A stretch of DNA of 64,000 bases from Humibacter ginsenosidimutans (GCF_007859675.1 NZ_CP042305.1:2542001-2606000); one strand, 5' to 3'; positions 27,065 to 35,147 are shown, counted from the stretch's first letter. Numbers and translations are program-made. The notes: generated from the sequence alone by a model not told the origin.

Positions 27065-27759
27065 GCGGGACGAACGGCGCCTCGACCGAGACCCGGTTCG
27101 CGCCCTTCCTCGCCGCGCTCGACGGGCTGGCCGCCGACACCCCCGACGACGCGGAGTTCCTCTACGACGCGACGACACCGCAGGGTGCCCTGCGCCGCGG
27201 CAATCTGCTGCGTTATCTCGGCCTCATGGCCGACGTGGGCCCGCGCGCGCTGCTGCTCGCGGAGGCGCCGGGGTATCGCGGGATGACCGTGAGCGGCATC
27301 CCCTTCACCAGCGCACGCGAGCTGGCGGCTCGGCCCGGACTCATCACAGGGCTGGCGGAGGGCGACGGGTTCGCCGTGCCGGAGCATCCGGTTGCCGCGT
27401 GGGAGTCGTCGTCGGGCATCGTCTGGCGGGCGCTGGCGTCGTGGCGCGGACCGCTTCCGTTGCTCTGGGGCGTGTACCCGGACCACCCGTTCGTGCGCGG
27501 CGACCGGCTGACGAACAGGGCGCCACGGCCGGCAGAGGTGCGCGCGGGCGCGCCCGTCGCGCTCGCGCTGGCTCAGGCGTTCGGCATCGAGGTGGTCGCC
27601 GCGGTGGGCCGCAAAGCACAGGGCGCGATGGCCGCGGCCGGCGTGGATGCGCCGGCGCTGCGGCATCCTGCGCAGGGCGGCGCGACGATCTTCACGCAGC
27701 AGGTGCACGAGCTGAACGAGCGGATGCTCACGGCCGAGCAGGCAGGCGGCTCACGGTGA
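27061..27759 (+). CDS. Uracil-DNA-glycosylase-fold protein
   Basis: A 232-aa protein with the uracil-DNA glycosylase superfamily fold: ALLLAEAPGYRGMTVSGIPFTS (motif A region, residues about 59-80), GIEVVAAVGRKAQGAM and a C-terminal RHPAQGGATIFTQQVHEL in place of the usual HPS loop. The normal water-activating Asp/Asn after GxxPG is not obvious, and AEAPGYRG aligns with it. Activity on uracil is therefore uncertain. The GTG at 27061 overlaps the zinc-finger stop by four bases, and its stop overlaps the YchJ-like start (GTGA), so all three are translationally coupled. Confidence 0.8.
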   Translation: MSGTNGASTETRFAPFLAALDGLAADTPDDAEFLYDATTPQGALRRGNLLRYLGLMADVGPRALLLAEAPGYRGMTVSGIPFTSARELAARPGLITGLAEGDGFAVPEHPVAAWESSSGIVWRALASWRGPLPLLWGVYPDHPFVRGDRLTNRAPRPAEVRAGAPVALALAQAFGIEVVAAVGRKAQGAMAAAGVDAPALRHPAQGGATIFTQQVHELNERMLTAEQAGGSR

Positions 27760-28163
27760 TCGCCGACGAGGCTCCGTGCCCGTGCGGAAGCGGCGACGCG
27801 TACGGCGTCTGCTGTGCGCCGTTCCACCGCGGAGAGACGATCGCGCCGACGGCGGAACACCTGATGCGGTCGCGGTACGCGGCGTTCGCGGTGGATGACG
27901 CGGAGTATCTGACGGCGACCTGGCATCCCTCGACGAGGCCGCGCGAGCTGGACCTCGACGCGAACGTGCAGTGGCGACGGCTCGACATCGTCGACACCGT
28001 CGCCGGTGGCGAGACGGATGCCGCGGGCGAGGTCGAGTTCCGCGCGTACTGGCGCACTCTGCCGACGCCCGGCGTGCCGCGCGACGGAGGCGTGCTGCAC
28101 GAGCGCAGCCGCTTCGCGCGCGAGCGCGGCCGCTGGTACTACGTGGACGGCGACGCGGGGTGA
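27756..28163 (+). CDS. YchJ-like SEC-C-motif protein (UPF0225)
   Basis: A 135-aa YchJ-family protein. The N-terminal zinc motif CPCGSGDAYGVCCAPFH (residues 7-23) is the SEC-C finger. The body is an NTF2-like domain: TAEHLMRSRYAAFAVDDAEYLTATWHPSTRP, then FRAYWRT and HERSRFARERGRWYYVDG. Function unknown; SEC-C modules often bind other proteins. The GTG at 27756 overlaps the preceding stop by four bases. It closes the four-gene run and is followed by a dispersed-repeat hairpin that may end transcription. Confidence 0.92.
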   Translation: MIADEAPCPCGSGDAYGVCCAPFHRGETIAPTAEHLMRSRYAAFAVDDAEYLTATWHPSTRPRELDLDANVQWRRLDIVDTVAGGETDAAGEVEFRAYWRTLPTPGVPRDGGVLHERSRFARERGRWYYVDGDAG

Positions 28164-28180
28164 GGGCGGGCCAGACGGCC

Positions 28181-28210
28181 TTGTGGAGCACCGCGAAGCG
28201 GCGCGTCTCG
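28181..28210. repeat. Dispersed GAGCACCGCGAAGCGGCGC repeat between convergent genes
   Basis: TGGAGCACCGCGAAGCGGCG followed by CGTCTCG, the same core as at 40941-40976 and 63191-63289. The GCACCGC/GCGGCGC arms pair with a GAA loop. It lies between the YchJ-like stop and the PadR stop, a likely terminator position. Confidence 0.55.
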
Positions 28211-28218
28211 CCCGCAGC

Positions 28219-28923
28219 CTACTCCGCGAGGAGCAGGTAGAGCGCCTTGCGCAGTTCGTCGATCTTCTCGGCGGCCTGCTTGCGCTGTTCGTCGGTCGCG
28301 GCGAAGCGGAACTGGTGCACGACGCCCATCAGCTTGCCGATGGACTCGTGCAGCACGGCATCCGCCTCGGTGCGCGACGGCGTGGCCTTCCACGCCGCGG
28401 CGAGCTCCGACTCGTGCTGCTCGATGTAGGCCTTGCCCGCATCGGTCAGCTCGTAGTCGGTGCGGCGGCCGTCACCGGTCGCCTCGACGAGTTCCTCGTC
28501 GACCAGCTGCTGGAGCGTGGGGTACACCGAGCCGGGGCTCGGTCGCCACAGGCCGTCGGTCTTCTCGGCGATGGCCTTGATGAGCGCGTAGCCGTTCTTC
28601 GGACCGTCGCCCAGCAGGCTGAGGATGGCGGCACGGATGTCTCCGCGCGACGCACGCTTGCGGCCACGGGCGCCGAAGGCGGCGAGCACCGACGGGTCGA
28701 ATCCACGCGGGTCGAAGCTCGGACCGAAGCCACGACGACCGGGGCCCGCGTAGCCGTGGCCGGGGAACTCGTGGCCGGGAAAGTCCTCGCCACGACCGGC
28801 GCCGCGGTGCGGCAGGTCGTCGTCGTGGTGCATGCGGTGAGGCCCGTGGCCCCAGTGGTCGGGTCGGCCGGTGTGGTCGTGGGGGCGACGCTGTTCGTCG
28901 CCGCAGAAGTAGTCGTTCTTCAT
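28219..28923 (-). CDS. PadR-family transcriptional regulator with His-rich N-terminus
   Basis: A 234-aa regulator. Residues 1-95 are an unusual low-complexity extension rich in His, Asp, Gly and Arg (for example GHGPHRMHHDDDLPHRG), a possible metal-binding segment. Residues about 98-170 form the PadR winged helix: IRAAILSLLGDGPKNGYALIKAIAEKTDGLWRPSPGSVYPTLQQLVDEELVEATGDGRRTDYELTDAGKAYI. The rest is a helical dimerisation part. A perfect inverted repeat lies 12 bp upstream of its ATG, consistent with autorepression. No target gene is adjacent on the same strand, so its regulon is elsewhere or it controls only itself. Confidence 0.92.
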   Translation of the reverse strand: MKNDYFCGDEQRRPHDHTGRPDHWGHGPHRMHHDDDLPHRGAGRGEDFPGHEFPGHGYAGPGRRGFGPSFDPRGFDPSVLAAFGARGRKRASRGDIRAAILSLLGDGPKNGYALIKAIAEKTDGLWRPSPGSVYPTLQQLVDEELVEATGDGRRTDYELTDAGKAYIEQHESELAAAWKATPSRTEADAVLHESIGKLMGVVHQFRFAATDEQRKQAAEKIDELRKALYLLLAE

Positions 28924-28934
28924 AGCGAGTCTCC

Positions 28935-28966
28935 TATCGTTGACTATCTAAGACATGTCAACGATA
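28935..28966. promoter_or_regulatory. PadR operator: perfect 10-bp inverted repeat
   Basis: TATCGTTGAC (28935-28944) and GTCAACGATA (28957-28966) separated by 12 bp, directly upstream of the PadR ATG at 28923. Long AT-rich dyads like this are usual PadR autoregulatory sites. Confidence 0.75.
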
Positions 28967-29086
28967 TATCGCTAGAAGATGTTCCGCAACGCGATGTGTT
29001 CGTCCCACAGCGAACGCGCAGGCTCCACAGTTCGCACCCCGCCATCGCCTCGAGTGCCGTCGCCTCGAGGACCGCTGCCTGCTTCC

Positions 29087-29136
29087 GGTCGCAGAAATGG
29101 CCCTTATGCGTCGCCATAAGGGCCATTCGTGCGACC
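29087..29136. repeat. 50-bp palindrome of unknown function
   Basis: Outer arms GGTCGCA/TGCGACC and inner perfect 13-bp arms AATGGCCCTTATG (29096-29108) and CATAAGGGCCATT (29115-29127), loop CGTCGC. It lies in the 316-bp stretch 28924-29239, which otherwise holds only the PadR operator and no gene. It is 104 bp past the VOC stop, so it could end VOC transcription. The length and two-tier symmetry also fit a small mobile palindromic element. Confidence 0.7.
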
Positions 29137-29239
29137 TGAACCACGTTGTGGTCGGGCGGTGCGGCGGCCGTGCGCTGGGTAGCGCGAGGCTTGGCGGCGG
29201 TGGGCAGCGCGGCACTCGGCGACGGGTCGCGGAGCCACC

Positions 29240-29758
29240 TCAGCCGGCGGAGCCCTGGGATGCCGCCCACTCGGCGACGCGGGCCGCGCTCTCCTCGAAC
29301 GAGAGGTCCTCGACGCGCGTCATCACCGACCAGCGCACGCCGAAGGGGTCGAGCACCGAGGAATACCTGTCGCCGTTGACGAAGGTGGTGGGCTGCTCGC
29401 GCACGGTCGCGCCCGCGGATGCCGCGGCATCCGTCACCGCATCGCAGTCGGTCACGTAGACGGCCAGTGAATAGTCGCGCCGCTCGGGGTCGTCGGCGAC
29501 CACCAACCCGTACTGCTCGATGGGGTCGCTCAGCGTGAGCATGCCGGTGCCGAAGTCGAGGACGGCGTGGGCGACGCCGTCTCCGCCGGGGAAGCGCGTG
29601 ACGTCGAGCACGCGGGCTCCGAAGACGTCGCGGTAGAAGTCGATCGCTTTGCTCGCATCACGCACCACGATGTGCGGCGTGATCGAGGTGGAGCCGTGCG
29701 GGAGGCCGTTCGTGGTGTGCTCGCCGTTGGCGGCGGGGTGTTCAGTCGTGGTGTTCAT
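29240..29758 (-). CDS. VOC-family protein (PhnB/glyoxalase-like)
   Basis: A 172-aa protein. Residues about 25-150 are a PhnB-type vicinal-oxygen-chelate module: TSITPHIVVRDASKAIDFYRDVFGARVLDVTRFPGGDGVAHAVLDFGTGMLTLSD, then DPFGVRWSVMTRVEDLS. Many relatives are handed through 3-demethylubiquinone methyltransferase annotations but have no proven enzyme role. The ATG at 29758 lies 6 nt after a TACCGT -10, so the shorter start is used. It is divergent from the AraC gene; only 49 bp separate the two start codons, so AraC probably controls it. Confidence 0.88.
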   Translation of the reverse strand: MNTTTEHPAANGEHTTNGLPHGSTSITPHIVVRDASKAIDFYRDVFGARVLDVTRFPGGDGVAHAVLDFGTGMLTLSDPIEQYGLVVADDPERRDYSLAVYVTDCDAVTDAAASAGATVREQPTTFVNGDRYSSVLDPFGVRWSVMTRVEDLSFEESAARVAEWAASQGSAG

Positions 29759-29764
29759 GCCTCG

Positions 29765-29770
29765 ACGGTA
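29765..29770 (-). promoter_or_regulatory. Leaderless -10 box (TACCGT) for the VOC gene
   Basis: TACCGT lies 6 nt before the ATG at 29758. It is back to back with the AraC -10; 25 bp separate the two boxes. Confidence 0.6.
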
Positions 29771-29795
29771 GGCGCGGTGCGTCGGTGGCGTCTTG

Positions 29796-29801
29796 TACTT
29801 T
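29796..29801 (+). promoter_or_regulatory. Leaderless -10 box (TACTTT) for the AraC gene
   Basis: TACTTT lies 6 nt before the ATG at 29808. The two divergent promoters must overlap in their -35 regions. Confidence 0.6.
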
Positions 29802-29807
29802 TGCGAC

Positions 29808-30734
29808 ATGGCGGATGCCACCCCGCGCTCACGTGGGCACCTCAACCCCGGCGATCCCGGCGTCGTCTTCGACAGATTCACGCTCGACGACGACCTGAAT
29901 CCGCTGGTGCGGCACGTGTGGGTGGTGCGCTGGCACGTGCCCGCCGGCGAGGAGCTCACGCAGCGCGTGCTCGCCTACCCGGCGTTCAACGTGGTGTTCG
30001 AGCACAGCACTGCGAGAGCGGGCACCGCATCACCGGGGCCGGCGGCCGGCGCCGAGCCCCGACCCGCCGCGCCAGCCGGCCGCATCTTCGCACCGAGCGG
30101 TCGCATCAGCGCTCGACGGTTGACAGGTTCGGGCTGGGGCGTCGGGTTGCTGCTTCGGCCGTGCGCCGGCCGCGTTCTGCTGTCGCGCTCCGGGACGACC
30201 CCGGATGATGTGCCCCCGCAGGGCACGGTGCTCGAAGACGCACCGGGGGCGTCCGTGGCACGGCTGCTGACCGGTGCGGACGCGACGGGTGCGGACGCGA
30301 CGGGCGGGCTCAGTGACGTGGCTCGTGATGGGCTGCGGGGCATCCTGAGCCGCTGGCTGCGCCCGGTTCTAGAGCTCGTGGACGACCGTGACCGCCTCGT
30401 CAACGAGGCCTGCCTGCTCGCGGAGACCGATGCATCCCTGCAGCGCGCCGCCGACCTCGCAGCCCGTCTCGGCGTGGCTCCGCGCACCCTTGAACGCGCG
30501 ACGCGGGACTACGTCGGGCTGGTGCCCAAGTGGCTCATCGAGTGTCGTCGGCTGCAGGATGCCGCCACGACCCTCTACGCCCGGCCCGCCACCGATCTCA
30601 GCCGGCTGGCCGCCGAGCTCGGCTACGCCGACTACGCGCACCTGTCGCGCCGGTACCGTGCGGTGCTCGGAGAGACGCCGCGCGCCACCCGCGAGGCGGG
30701 ACGTGCACACGCCGAGGCGGCCGCGGCGCGGTGA
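29808..30734 (+). CDS. AraC-family transcriptional regulator
   Basis: A 308-aa regulator. The N-terminal part (about 15-150) is an AraC ligand-type domain with the HVWVVRWHVPAGEELTQRVLAYPAFNVVFEHS start seen in DUF6597-containing members. The C-terminal double helix-turn-helix at about 205-300 reads LQRAADLAARLGVAPRTLERATRDYVGLVPKWLIECRRLQDAATTL, then DLSRLAAELGYADYAHLSRRYRAVLGETPRATR. A direct GADAT repeat occurs near residue 162. The start at 29808 follows TACTTT by 6 nt. It probably regulates the divergent VOC gene. Its stop is 66 bp from a convergent MFS stop. Confidence 0.92.
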   Translation: MADATPRSRGHLNPGDPGVVFDRFTLDDDLNPLVRHVWVVRWHVPAGEELTQRVLAYPAFNVVFEHSTARAGTASPGPAAGAEPRPAAPAGRIFAPSGRISARRLTGSGWGVGLLLRPCAGRVLLSRSGTTPDDVPPQGTVLEDAPGASVARLLTGADATGADATGGLSDVARDGLRGILSRWLRPVLELVDDRDRLVNEACLLAETDASLQRAADLAARLGVAPRTLERATRDYVGLVPKWLIECRRLQDAATTLYARPATDLSRLAAELGYADYAHLSRRYRAVLGETPRATREAGRAHAEAAAAR

Positions 30735-30800
30735 CGCGACGGGCTTTCACCATGCTTCCGGCCCGACGACCTGCACCGCTCCGCCGTCGGCCGGGTCGGC

Positions 30801-32039
30801 CTACGAGCCGACTGACAGCCGGTCCGCGGTGCGGAGGGGGCTGCGGGAGAAGACGATGCTGAAGGCGATGTATCCGATGGCGAGCACGGCGAGGGCGACC
30901 CTGGTTCCGAGGTATTGCCCGGAAACACCGCCGAGAAGTGCACCCAAGGGAATCGTCGCCGCGTTGAGCACCTGCGAGACGGCGCTGACTCGACCCTGCA
31001 GCCGTTGCGGTGTGTGCTGCAGGCGAAGAGTGGTGAGAGCGACGCTGCCGAGGGAGATGCCGAAGCTGATCGCGCACACCCCGATCGCGAAGAGTGTTGC
31101 AGCGGCTCCGGTCTGGGTGATGGGAAGCAGAAGCGCGGCGGGCGCGGTGGCCAGGAAGGCGAGGATGGCGATGCGTCCGAGTCCGTAGCGGTCGTTGAGG
31201 CCACGGCTGAGGAGTGCCCCGGCGAGTCCGCCGATGCCGCCGACGGTGAGCACGATGCCGACGGCGGTGGGGGCCAGGTGGGCCGATCGTACGAGGAAGA
31301 CGATCTCGAGAGCGCCGATGGCGGTGATGAACAGGTTGGCCGTTGCCGCACCCGTGGTGATAGCCGCCAAGAGCGAGTTCGTGCGCAGAGTGCTCAGCCC
31401 CTCGGCGATGTCGGCGCGGATCGATCGCCGGGCACCGGCATCCGGTGGAGCATAGGGTGCTGCGATGGTCAGCAGCGCGACGCTGCAGAGGATGAAGCTG
31501 AGCGCATCGACGGTGATCGTGGTGGATGCGCCGACGATCGCGACGAGCGCTCCCGCGAGGGAAGGGCCCGCGATACGAGCAGCGGAGCGTCCGGACTGCA
31601 GGTAGCCATTGCCTGCGCTGAAGAGATCGGACGGAAGGAGCTGCCGTAGGTAGGGGGCGTAAGCGGCTTGGAAGAACGCGGTGAAGAACCCCGTCAGCGT
31701 CGCCGCGACGAGCAGGAACGGCAGGGTGAGCATCCCGAAGGCCCCGGCAAGTGGGATCGTGCCGAGCGTGCACGCCCGGCCGATATCCGCGGCGACCATC
31801 ATGGACCGGCAGCGGCGTTGATTGCGGTCGACGAGAGCGCCGAGGAGCAGCCCGAGGAACACGGAAGGAATCCACTGCACCGCTTCCAGCAGCCCGACGG
31901 TCAGCGTGCTGGCGTGCAGCTGCTGAACCGCGACGAGCGGGAGCGCGACCATCGTGACCATGCTGCCCGCCGCGCTGACCGTCTCAGCGGTGAGGAAGAC
32001 GGCGAACGGAGCGCCGAGGCGTTGCTGTCGCACGATCAC
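30801..32039 (-). CDS. MFS exporter
   Basis: A 412-aa major-facilitator transporter of the 12-span, drug-exporter type (MFS_3/enterobactin exporter-like). Typical marks are FLTAETVSAAGSMVTMVALPLVAVQQLHASTLTVGLLEAVQWIPSVFLGLLLGALVDRNQRR (spans 1-2 with the conserved DRNQRR loop) and LPSDLFSAGNGYLQSGRSAARIAGPSLAGALV. The repeated RLQHTPQRLQGRVSAVSQVLNAATIPLGALLGG is in the second half. The GTG at 32039 overlaps the stop of the recombinase-like gene (GTGA), so it is translated with it. Substrate unknown. Confidence 0.9.
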   Translation of the reverse strand: MIVRQQRLGAPFAVFLTAETVSAAGSMVTMVALPLVAVQQLHASTLTVGLLEAVQWIPSVFLGLLLGALVDRNQRRCRSMMVAADIGRACTLGTIPLAGAFGMLTLPFLLVAATLTGFFTAFFQAAYAPYLRQLLPSDLFSAGNGYLQSGRSAARIAGPSLAGALVAIVGASTTITVDALSFILCSVALLTIAAPYAPPDAGARRSIRADIAEGLSTLRTNSLLAAITTGAATANLFITAIGALEIVFLVRSAHLAPTAVGIVLTVGGIGGLAGALLSRGLNDRYGLGRIAILAFLATAPAALLLPITQTGAAATLFAIGVCAISFGISLGSVALTTLRLQHTPQRLQGRVSAVSQVLNAATIPLGALLGGVSGQYLGTRVALAVLAIGYIAFSIVFSRSPLRTADRLSVGS

Positions 32040-32950
32040 CCGGCGCGGTCGGTGCGGACCGGATCCGACTCCACGGTCTGGGACGCAGCCGCCGCTCGGG
32101 CATGCCAGGCGCACAGAGCTTCATCGCTCTCCTGTGTCGACGGGCCGGCAGGCCCACCGGTGAGCGAGCCGGACTGCTGGCCGAGGCGATCACGGACGAT
32201 CGCCTCGGGGACGCCGCCCGCCAGCAGCTCGACGGCATGCAGCCGGCGCAGGTCCGAGAGCCGGACCGTGACGCCGGCGGCGGCGCAATACCGATTCCAG
32301 CGCGCCAGCACCGATTGATAGCGGAGCGGCACTTCTCGTCCTGGTGCCGTGAACAAGGCACCCGACGTGCGTCCGCTGACGCGGATCAGGTTGCTCATCC
32401 GCAGCAGCACCTGTCGGTCGTCGACCAGAACGCGACGCCGAACGCCACCCCAACCCGGCACTTGCAGACATCGCCCTGCCTCGTCGTAGTCCTCGATCCG
32501 CAGCGCGAGCGCTTCGCCGGGGCGAAGCCCGAGGCGAGCGAGCACACGGTACAGCAACTGATCACGATCGGCTTGCCGTGGAATCACCGCCAAGACGTTC
32601 TCGACATCGTCGCGCGTCGCAGCGTGGGTCGGCTCTCCGCTCGATGCGGCGGACCCCACTCGATCTGCGGAGCCGTGCGCTTCTTTCACGCCCGACAGAA
32701 GCGCATCCTGTCCGCACCACCGCAACAGGCCGCGAAGGGCGGACAGTCGTCGCGCCGTGGTCGCGGGGGCGGCACCCCTTGCCCACGCCGTGTACGTGGA
32801 GACCGCGGCAGCATCGAGCGTTCCGCCCGTTTCGGCCGCGCAGTCGACCAGGCGCGCAAGGTCCGTGCCATAGCCACGCACCGTGTGTTCGCGCCGCCCT
32901 CTCCGCCGCAAGTCCAGGAGGTAGGACTCCACGGTTGCGCTCGCATCCAT
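32036..32950 (-). CDS. Tyrosine-recombinase-like protein lacking catalytic residues
   Basis: A 304-aa protein with the two-domain layout of XerC/XerD recombinases. The N-terminal SAM-like core-binding domain is at about 5-95 (VESYLLDLRRRGRREHTVRGYGTDLARLVDC, then TTARRLSALRGLLRWC). A catalytic-fold domain follows from about 120: RQADRDQLLYRVLARLGLRPGEALALRIEDYD keeps box I Arg. In box II the expected H-x-L-R-H reads SDLRRLH, so the first His is Ser and the second is Arg. The C-terminal Tyr is missing, and no Tyr occurs after RDRLGQQSGSL. Strand exchange is therefore unlikely. It is leaderless and coupled to the MFS gene. A DNA-binding regulatory role is possible. Confidence 0.78.
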   Translation of the reverse strand: MDASATVESYLLDLRRRGRREHTVRGYGTDLARLVDCAAETGGTLDAAAVSTYTAWARGAAPATTARRLSALRGLLRWCGQDALLSGVKEAHGSADRVGSAASSGEPTHAATRDDVENVLAVIPRQADRDQLLYRVLARLGLRPGEALALRIEDYDEAGRCLQVPGWGGVRRRVLVDDRQVLLRMSNLIRVSGRTSGALFTAPGREVPLRYQSVLARWNRYCAAAGVTVRLSDLRRLHAVELLAGGVPEAIVRDRLGQQSGSLTGGPAGPSTQESDEALCAWHARAAAASQTVESDPVRTDRAG

Positions 32951-32957
32951 AGCTGTG

Positions 32958-32963
32958 ACATTA
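32958..32963 (-). promoter_or_regulatory. Leaderless -10 box (TAATGT) for the recombinase-MFS pair
   Basis: TAATGT lies 7 nt before the ATG at 32950. The 224-bp gap up to 33175 shows no other clear element. Confidence 0.6.
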
Positions 32964-33174
32964 CACATTGACACAGGTTGGTGGGAAGAGGCCCTCGACC
33001 GGGTCGTGCCGTTCTCAAGCTCACAGGGAGGCGGATCGCGGCGCTCGAGCGTGGTGCCGGACAGCCCGAGATCTCGTCGGCCGCGCGGCACAGAACTCAT
33101 GCGACTTCGACTCGCGGGCGCCGCTCAGCCCACGAAGACCAACCCCGCCGAGGCCACACCCGTGCTCCGAAGCG

Positions 33175-34926
33175 TCAGTCGAGCAGAGTCGCCCCTGTGG
33201 CGTCGAGGAAGTCGATGTGCACGTGGTTGCACGTGTCGTCGATCTGTTGGAAATGCTCGAGCGAGAGGCTCGATCGGCAGTTCACCTGGCCGACAGTGGA
33301 GTGCGCGGGCACGACGCCGTCGAGCGCCTCGATCAGCTTGATGGAGTCGGAGTCACCGCCGGAGAGCGCGTGCCCGTTGAGCAGGAAGAAGTCGACGGCG
33401 TGACCGCCGCCGTCGGTGTAGTGGGCGGACGCGGTTCCCGCACCCTCGATCTGCCCTGTGCAATGCCGGTTGATGTCGCTCACGCCCACGGTGTTGAACT
33501 TGGTGAGTGCGAAGGCTATGGCCTGCAGCACGCGGTAGTCGATGCCGCAGCCCGGCACAGCCTCGCCCGCGGCGAGATAACGGATCTCGAAGATGTGGTC
33601 GGGGGAGCTGCCCGTGAGACGTCCCTGCGTCACGGCGGACATGAGCTGCTTCGCGAGCGCCTGCGTCTCAGGTGCGACGACCGTGCCCAGCGTCGAGTCC
33701 AGTGCGGTGGACAGCGTGTGCGCACTGTATGAGGTGCTGTCGATCGAACCGCTGTCGACCGAACCGACGGCCAGGGTCTGCAGCTTGCCCGACGTCGCGC
33801 TGTTGACCACCGGATCGTCGAACTGGGCGTAGGCGGGCACAGCGGTCGTGGCCACGAGCCCCGCCGCGGCCACCATGATCGCCGTCTTGGCGATCAGCTT
33901 GGCCAGCGGAGACCGGCGACGAAGCGAAAGACGCGCACGACGCGGAGTTGTGCTGAGGGCACGGGCCGTCGACGTCGAGCGCTTCCCGCGTGCGACCTGC
34001 TTCGCCTCGGTCTTCGGCTCCCGCTTCGACCCGGTGCGCGGCTCGCTCCGACGTCCGCCCCTCTCGGAGCCCCGATCATCGGCCGACGGAGTCGCTCGGC
34101 GGTTCTGCCGGTCTCGGTGACCACGACGCGGCGACGAGGATGCCCCGCCCGCGACGCCCACACCCGGCGCGCCCCACGACGCCTCGGCTCCGGGTCCCGG
34201 CAACGCGATCGGCACGGGGGCGGAGTCCGTCGCCCGCGCCAGCTCGTCCGGACGCAGGCGAACCCGGCCGGTCTGCGTGCTGACGGGGATCTCGTCGAGC
34301 TGGTGGTTGCGTGCCGCATCCGGCGCGCGGCGGAGGTCTGGTGCGCGTCGCGCGTCGTCACCACCCGGTCCGTGGGAACGGTCGGTGGCGCCTCGGTCGG
34401 CGGGGTGCACGGGGGCGCTGCGCTGAGCATCCCTCTCGCGCACCTCGACGGTGGTCGCACGGTGCGGCGCCTGCTGCTCGGGCTCGTCGAAGAGTCCGAG
34501 CAGTTCGGCGAAGGAGTCCTGCCGTGGTTCGGGCGCGGGAGTCGTGGTCGGCCGGCCCGATGCGGGCACGGCGTCGGCGGTCACCTGCTGCGCGGGCGAC
34601 GGGAGTGCGGCCGGTGCGACGGTGGTCGCCGCCTCGAACGGCGGGACGTGGGGACGCAGCGCCGGAGCCTGCTGCTGGGCTGCGGCTGACTGCGCTTCCG
34701 GGAAAGACAGTGCCTGCGACGGGTACTGCGGCGCAGCGTAGGTCGTGTGCGCGACGGTCTCTGCGGGGGCCGCAACCGGGGTCGCCGAGGCGGGCGTGGC
34801 ATCCTGCGCCGCGGCCTGCTCGTAGGCCCGCCGCTCTCTGCGGCTCAAGAAGACCTGCTCCCCGTCGCCCGATTCGGGCGCGCTCGGCACCGGGGTGGAG
34901 CGCGCGGGAAGCAAGGGGTCAGTCAC
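33175..34926 (-). CDS. Bitopic membrane protein with extracellular M15-like domain
   Basis: A 583-aa protein. Residues 1-350 are cytoplasmic and disordered, rich in Ala, Pro, Gln and Arg, becoming strongly basic before the membrane. One span is at about 351-375 (AKTAIMVAAAGLVATTAVPAYA). The extracellular part ends in a domain with M15/VanY-like metal motifs: CGIDYRVLQAIAFALTKFNTVGVSDINRHCTG, then SAHYTDGGGHAVDFF and CNHVHIDFLD (H...D and H-x-H ligands). Four cysteines suggest two disulfides. M15 enzymes cut peptidoglycan side chains, but the motif spacing is unusual, so a non-catalytic cell-wall-binding role is possible. A long disordered tail suggests recruitment of cytoplasmic partners. Confidence 0.75.
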   Translation of the reverse strand: MTDPLLPARSTPVPSAPESGDGEQVFLSRRERRAYEQAAAQDATPASATPVAAPAETVAHTTYAAPQYPSQALSFPEAQSAAAQQQAPALRPHVPPFEAATTVAPAALPSPAQQVTADAVPASGRPTTTPAPEPRQDSFAELLGLFDEPEQQAPHRATTVEVRERDAQRSAPVHPADRGATDRSHGPGGDDARRAPDLRRAPDAARNHQLDEIPVSTQTGRVRLRPDELARATDSAPVPIALPGPGAEASWGAPGVGVAGGASSSPRRGHRDRQNRRATPSADDRGSERGGRRSEPRTGSKREPKTEAKQVARGKRSTSTARALSTTPRRARLSLRRRSPLAKLIAKTAIMVAAAGLVATTAVPAYAQFDDPVVNSATSGKLQTLAVGSVDSGSIDSTSYSAHTLSTALDSTLGTVVAPETQALAKQLMSAVTQGRLTGSSPDHIFEIRYLAAGEAVPGCGIDYRVLQAIAFALTKFNTVGVSDINRHCTGQIEGAGTASAHYTDGGGHAVDFFLLNGHALSGGDSDSIKLIEALDGVVPAHSTVGQVNCRSSLSLEHFQQIDDTCNHVHIDFLDATGATLLD

Positions 34927-35100
34927 AGGGGCGTGGGTCTCGGGCTGTCGGAACTGCCGGGGTGTACCGGCACGGTGCCCCCATGTTATCCGGCCGTTAT
35001 CTGGATGTCACCTAGGTTGTGCAGGTCGAGCCGTGGTATGCGGCGGCGTGCGAAAGCCCTGACGGCGGCCCGCTCACGGGCCCATCGTCCCCCATCGACA

Positions 35101-35147
35101 ACGAGACGCCCCGCCCTGGTCATGTCTCCCAGGGCGGGGCGTCTCGT
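35101..35147 (-). terminator. Strong terminator hairpin after the MATE gene
   Basis: Perfect 19-bp arms ACGAGACGCCCCGCCCTGG (35101-35119) and its complement (35129-35147), with a 9-nt loop, 29 bp downstream of the MATE stop. The rest of 34927-35176 shows nothing else clear. Confidence 0.85.

Noticed and set aside
32036-32950. An integrase marking a mobile element or prophage
   Set aside because: The catalytic residues are missing, and there are no attachment repeats, tRNA or phage genes nearby.
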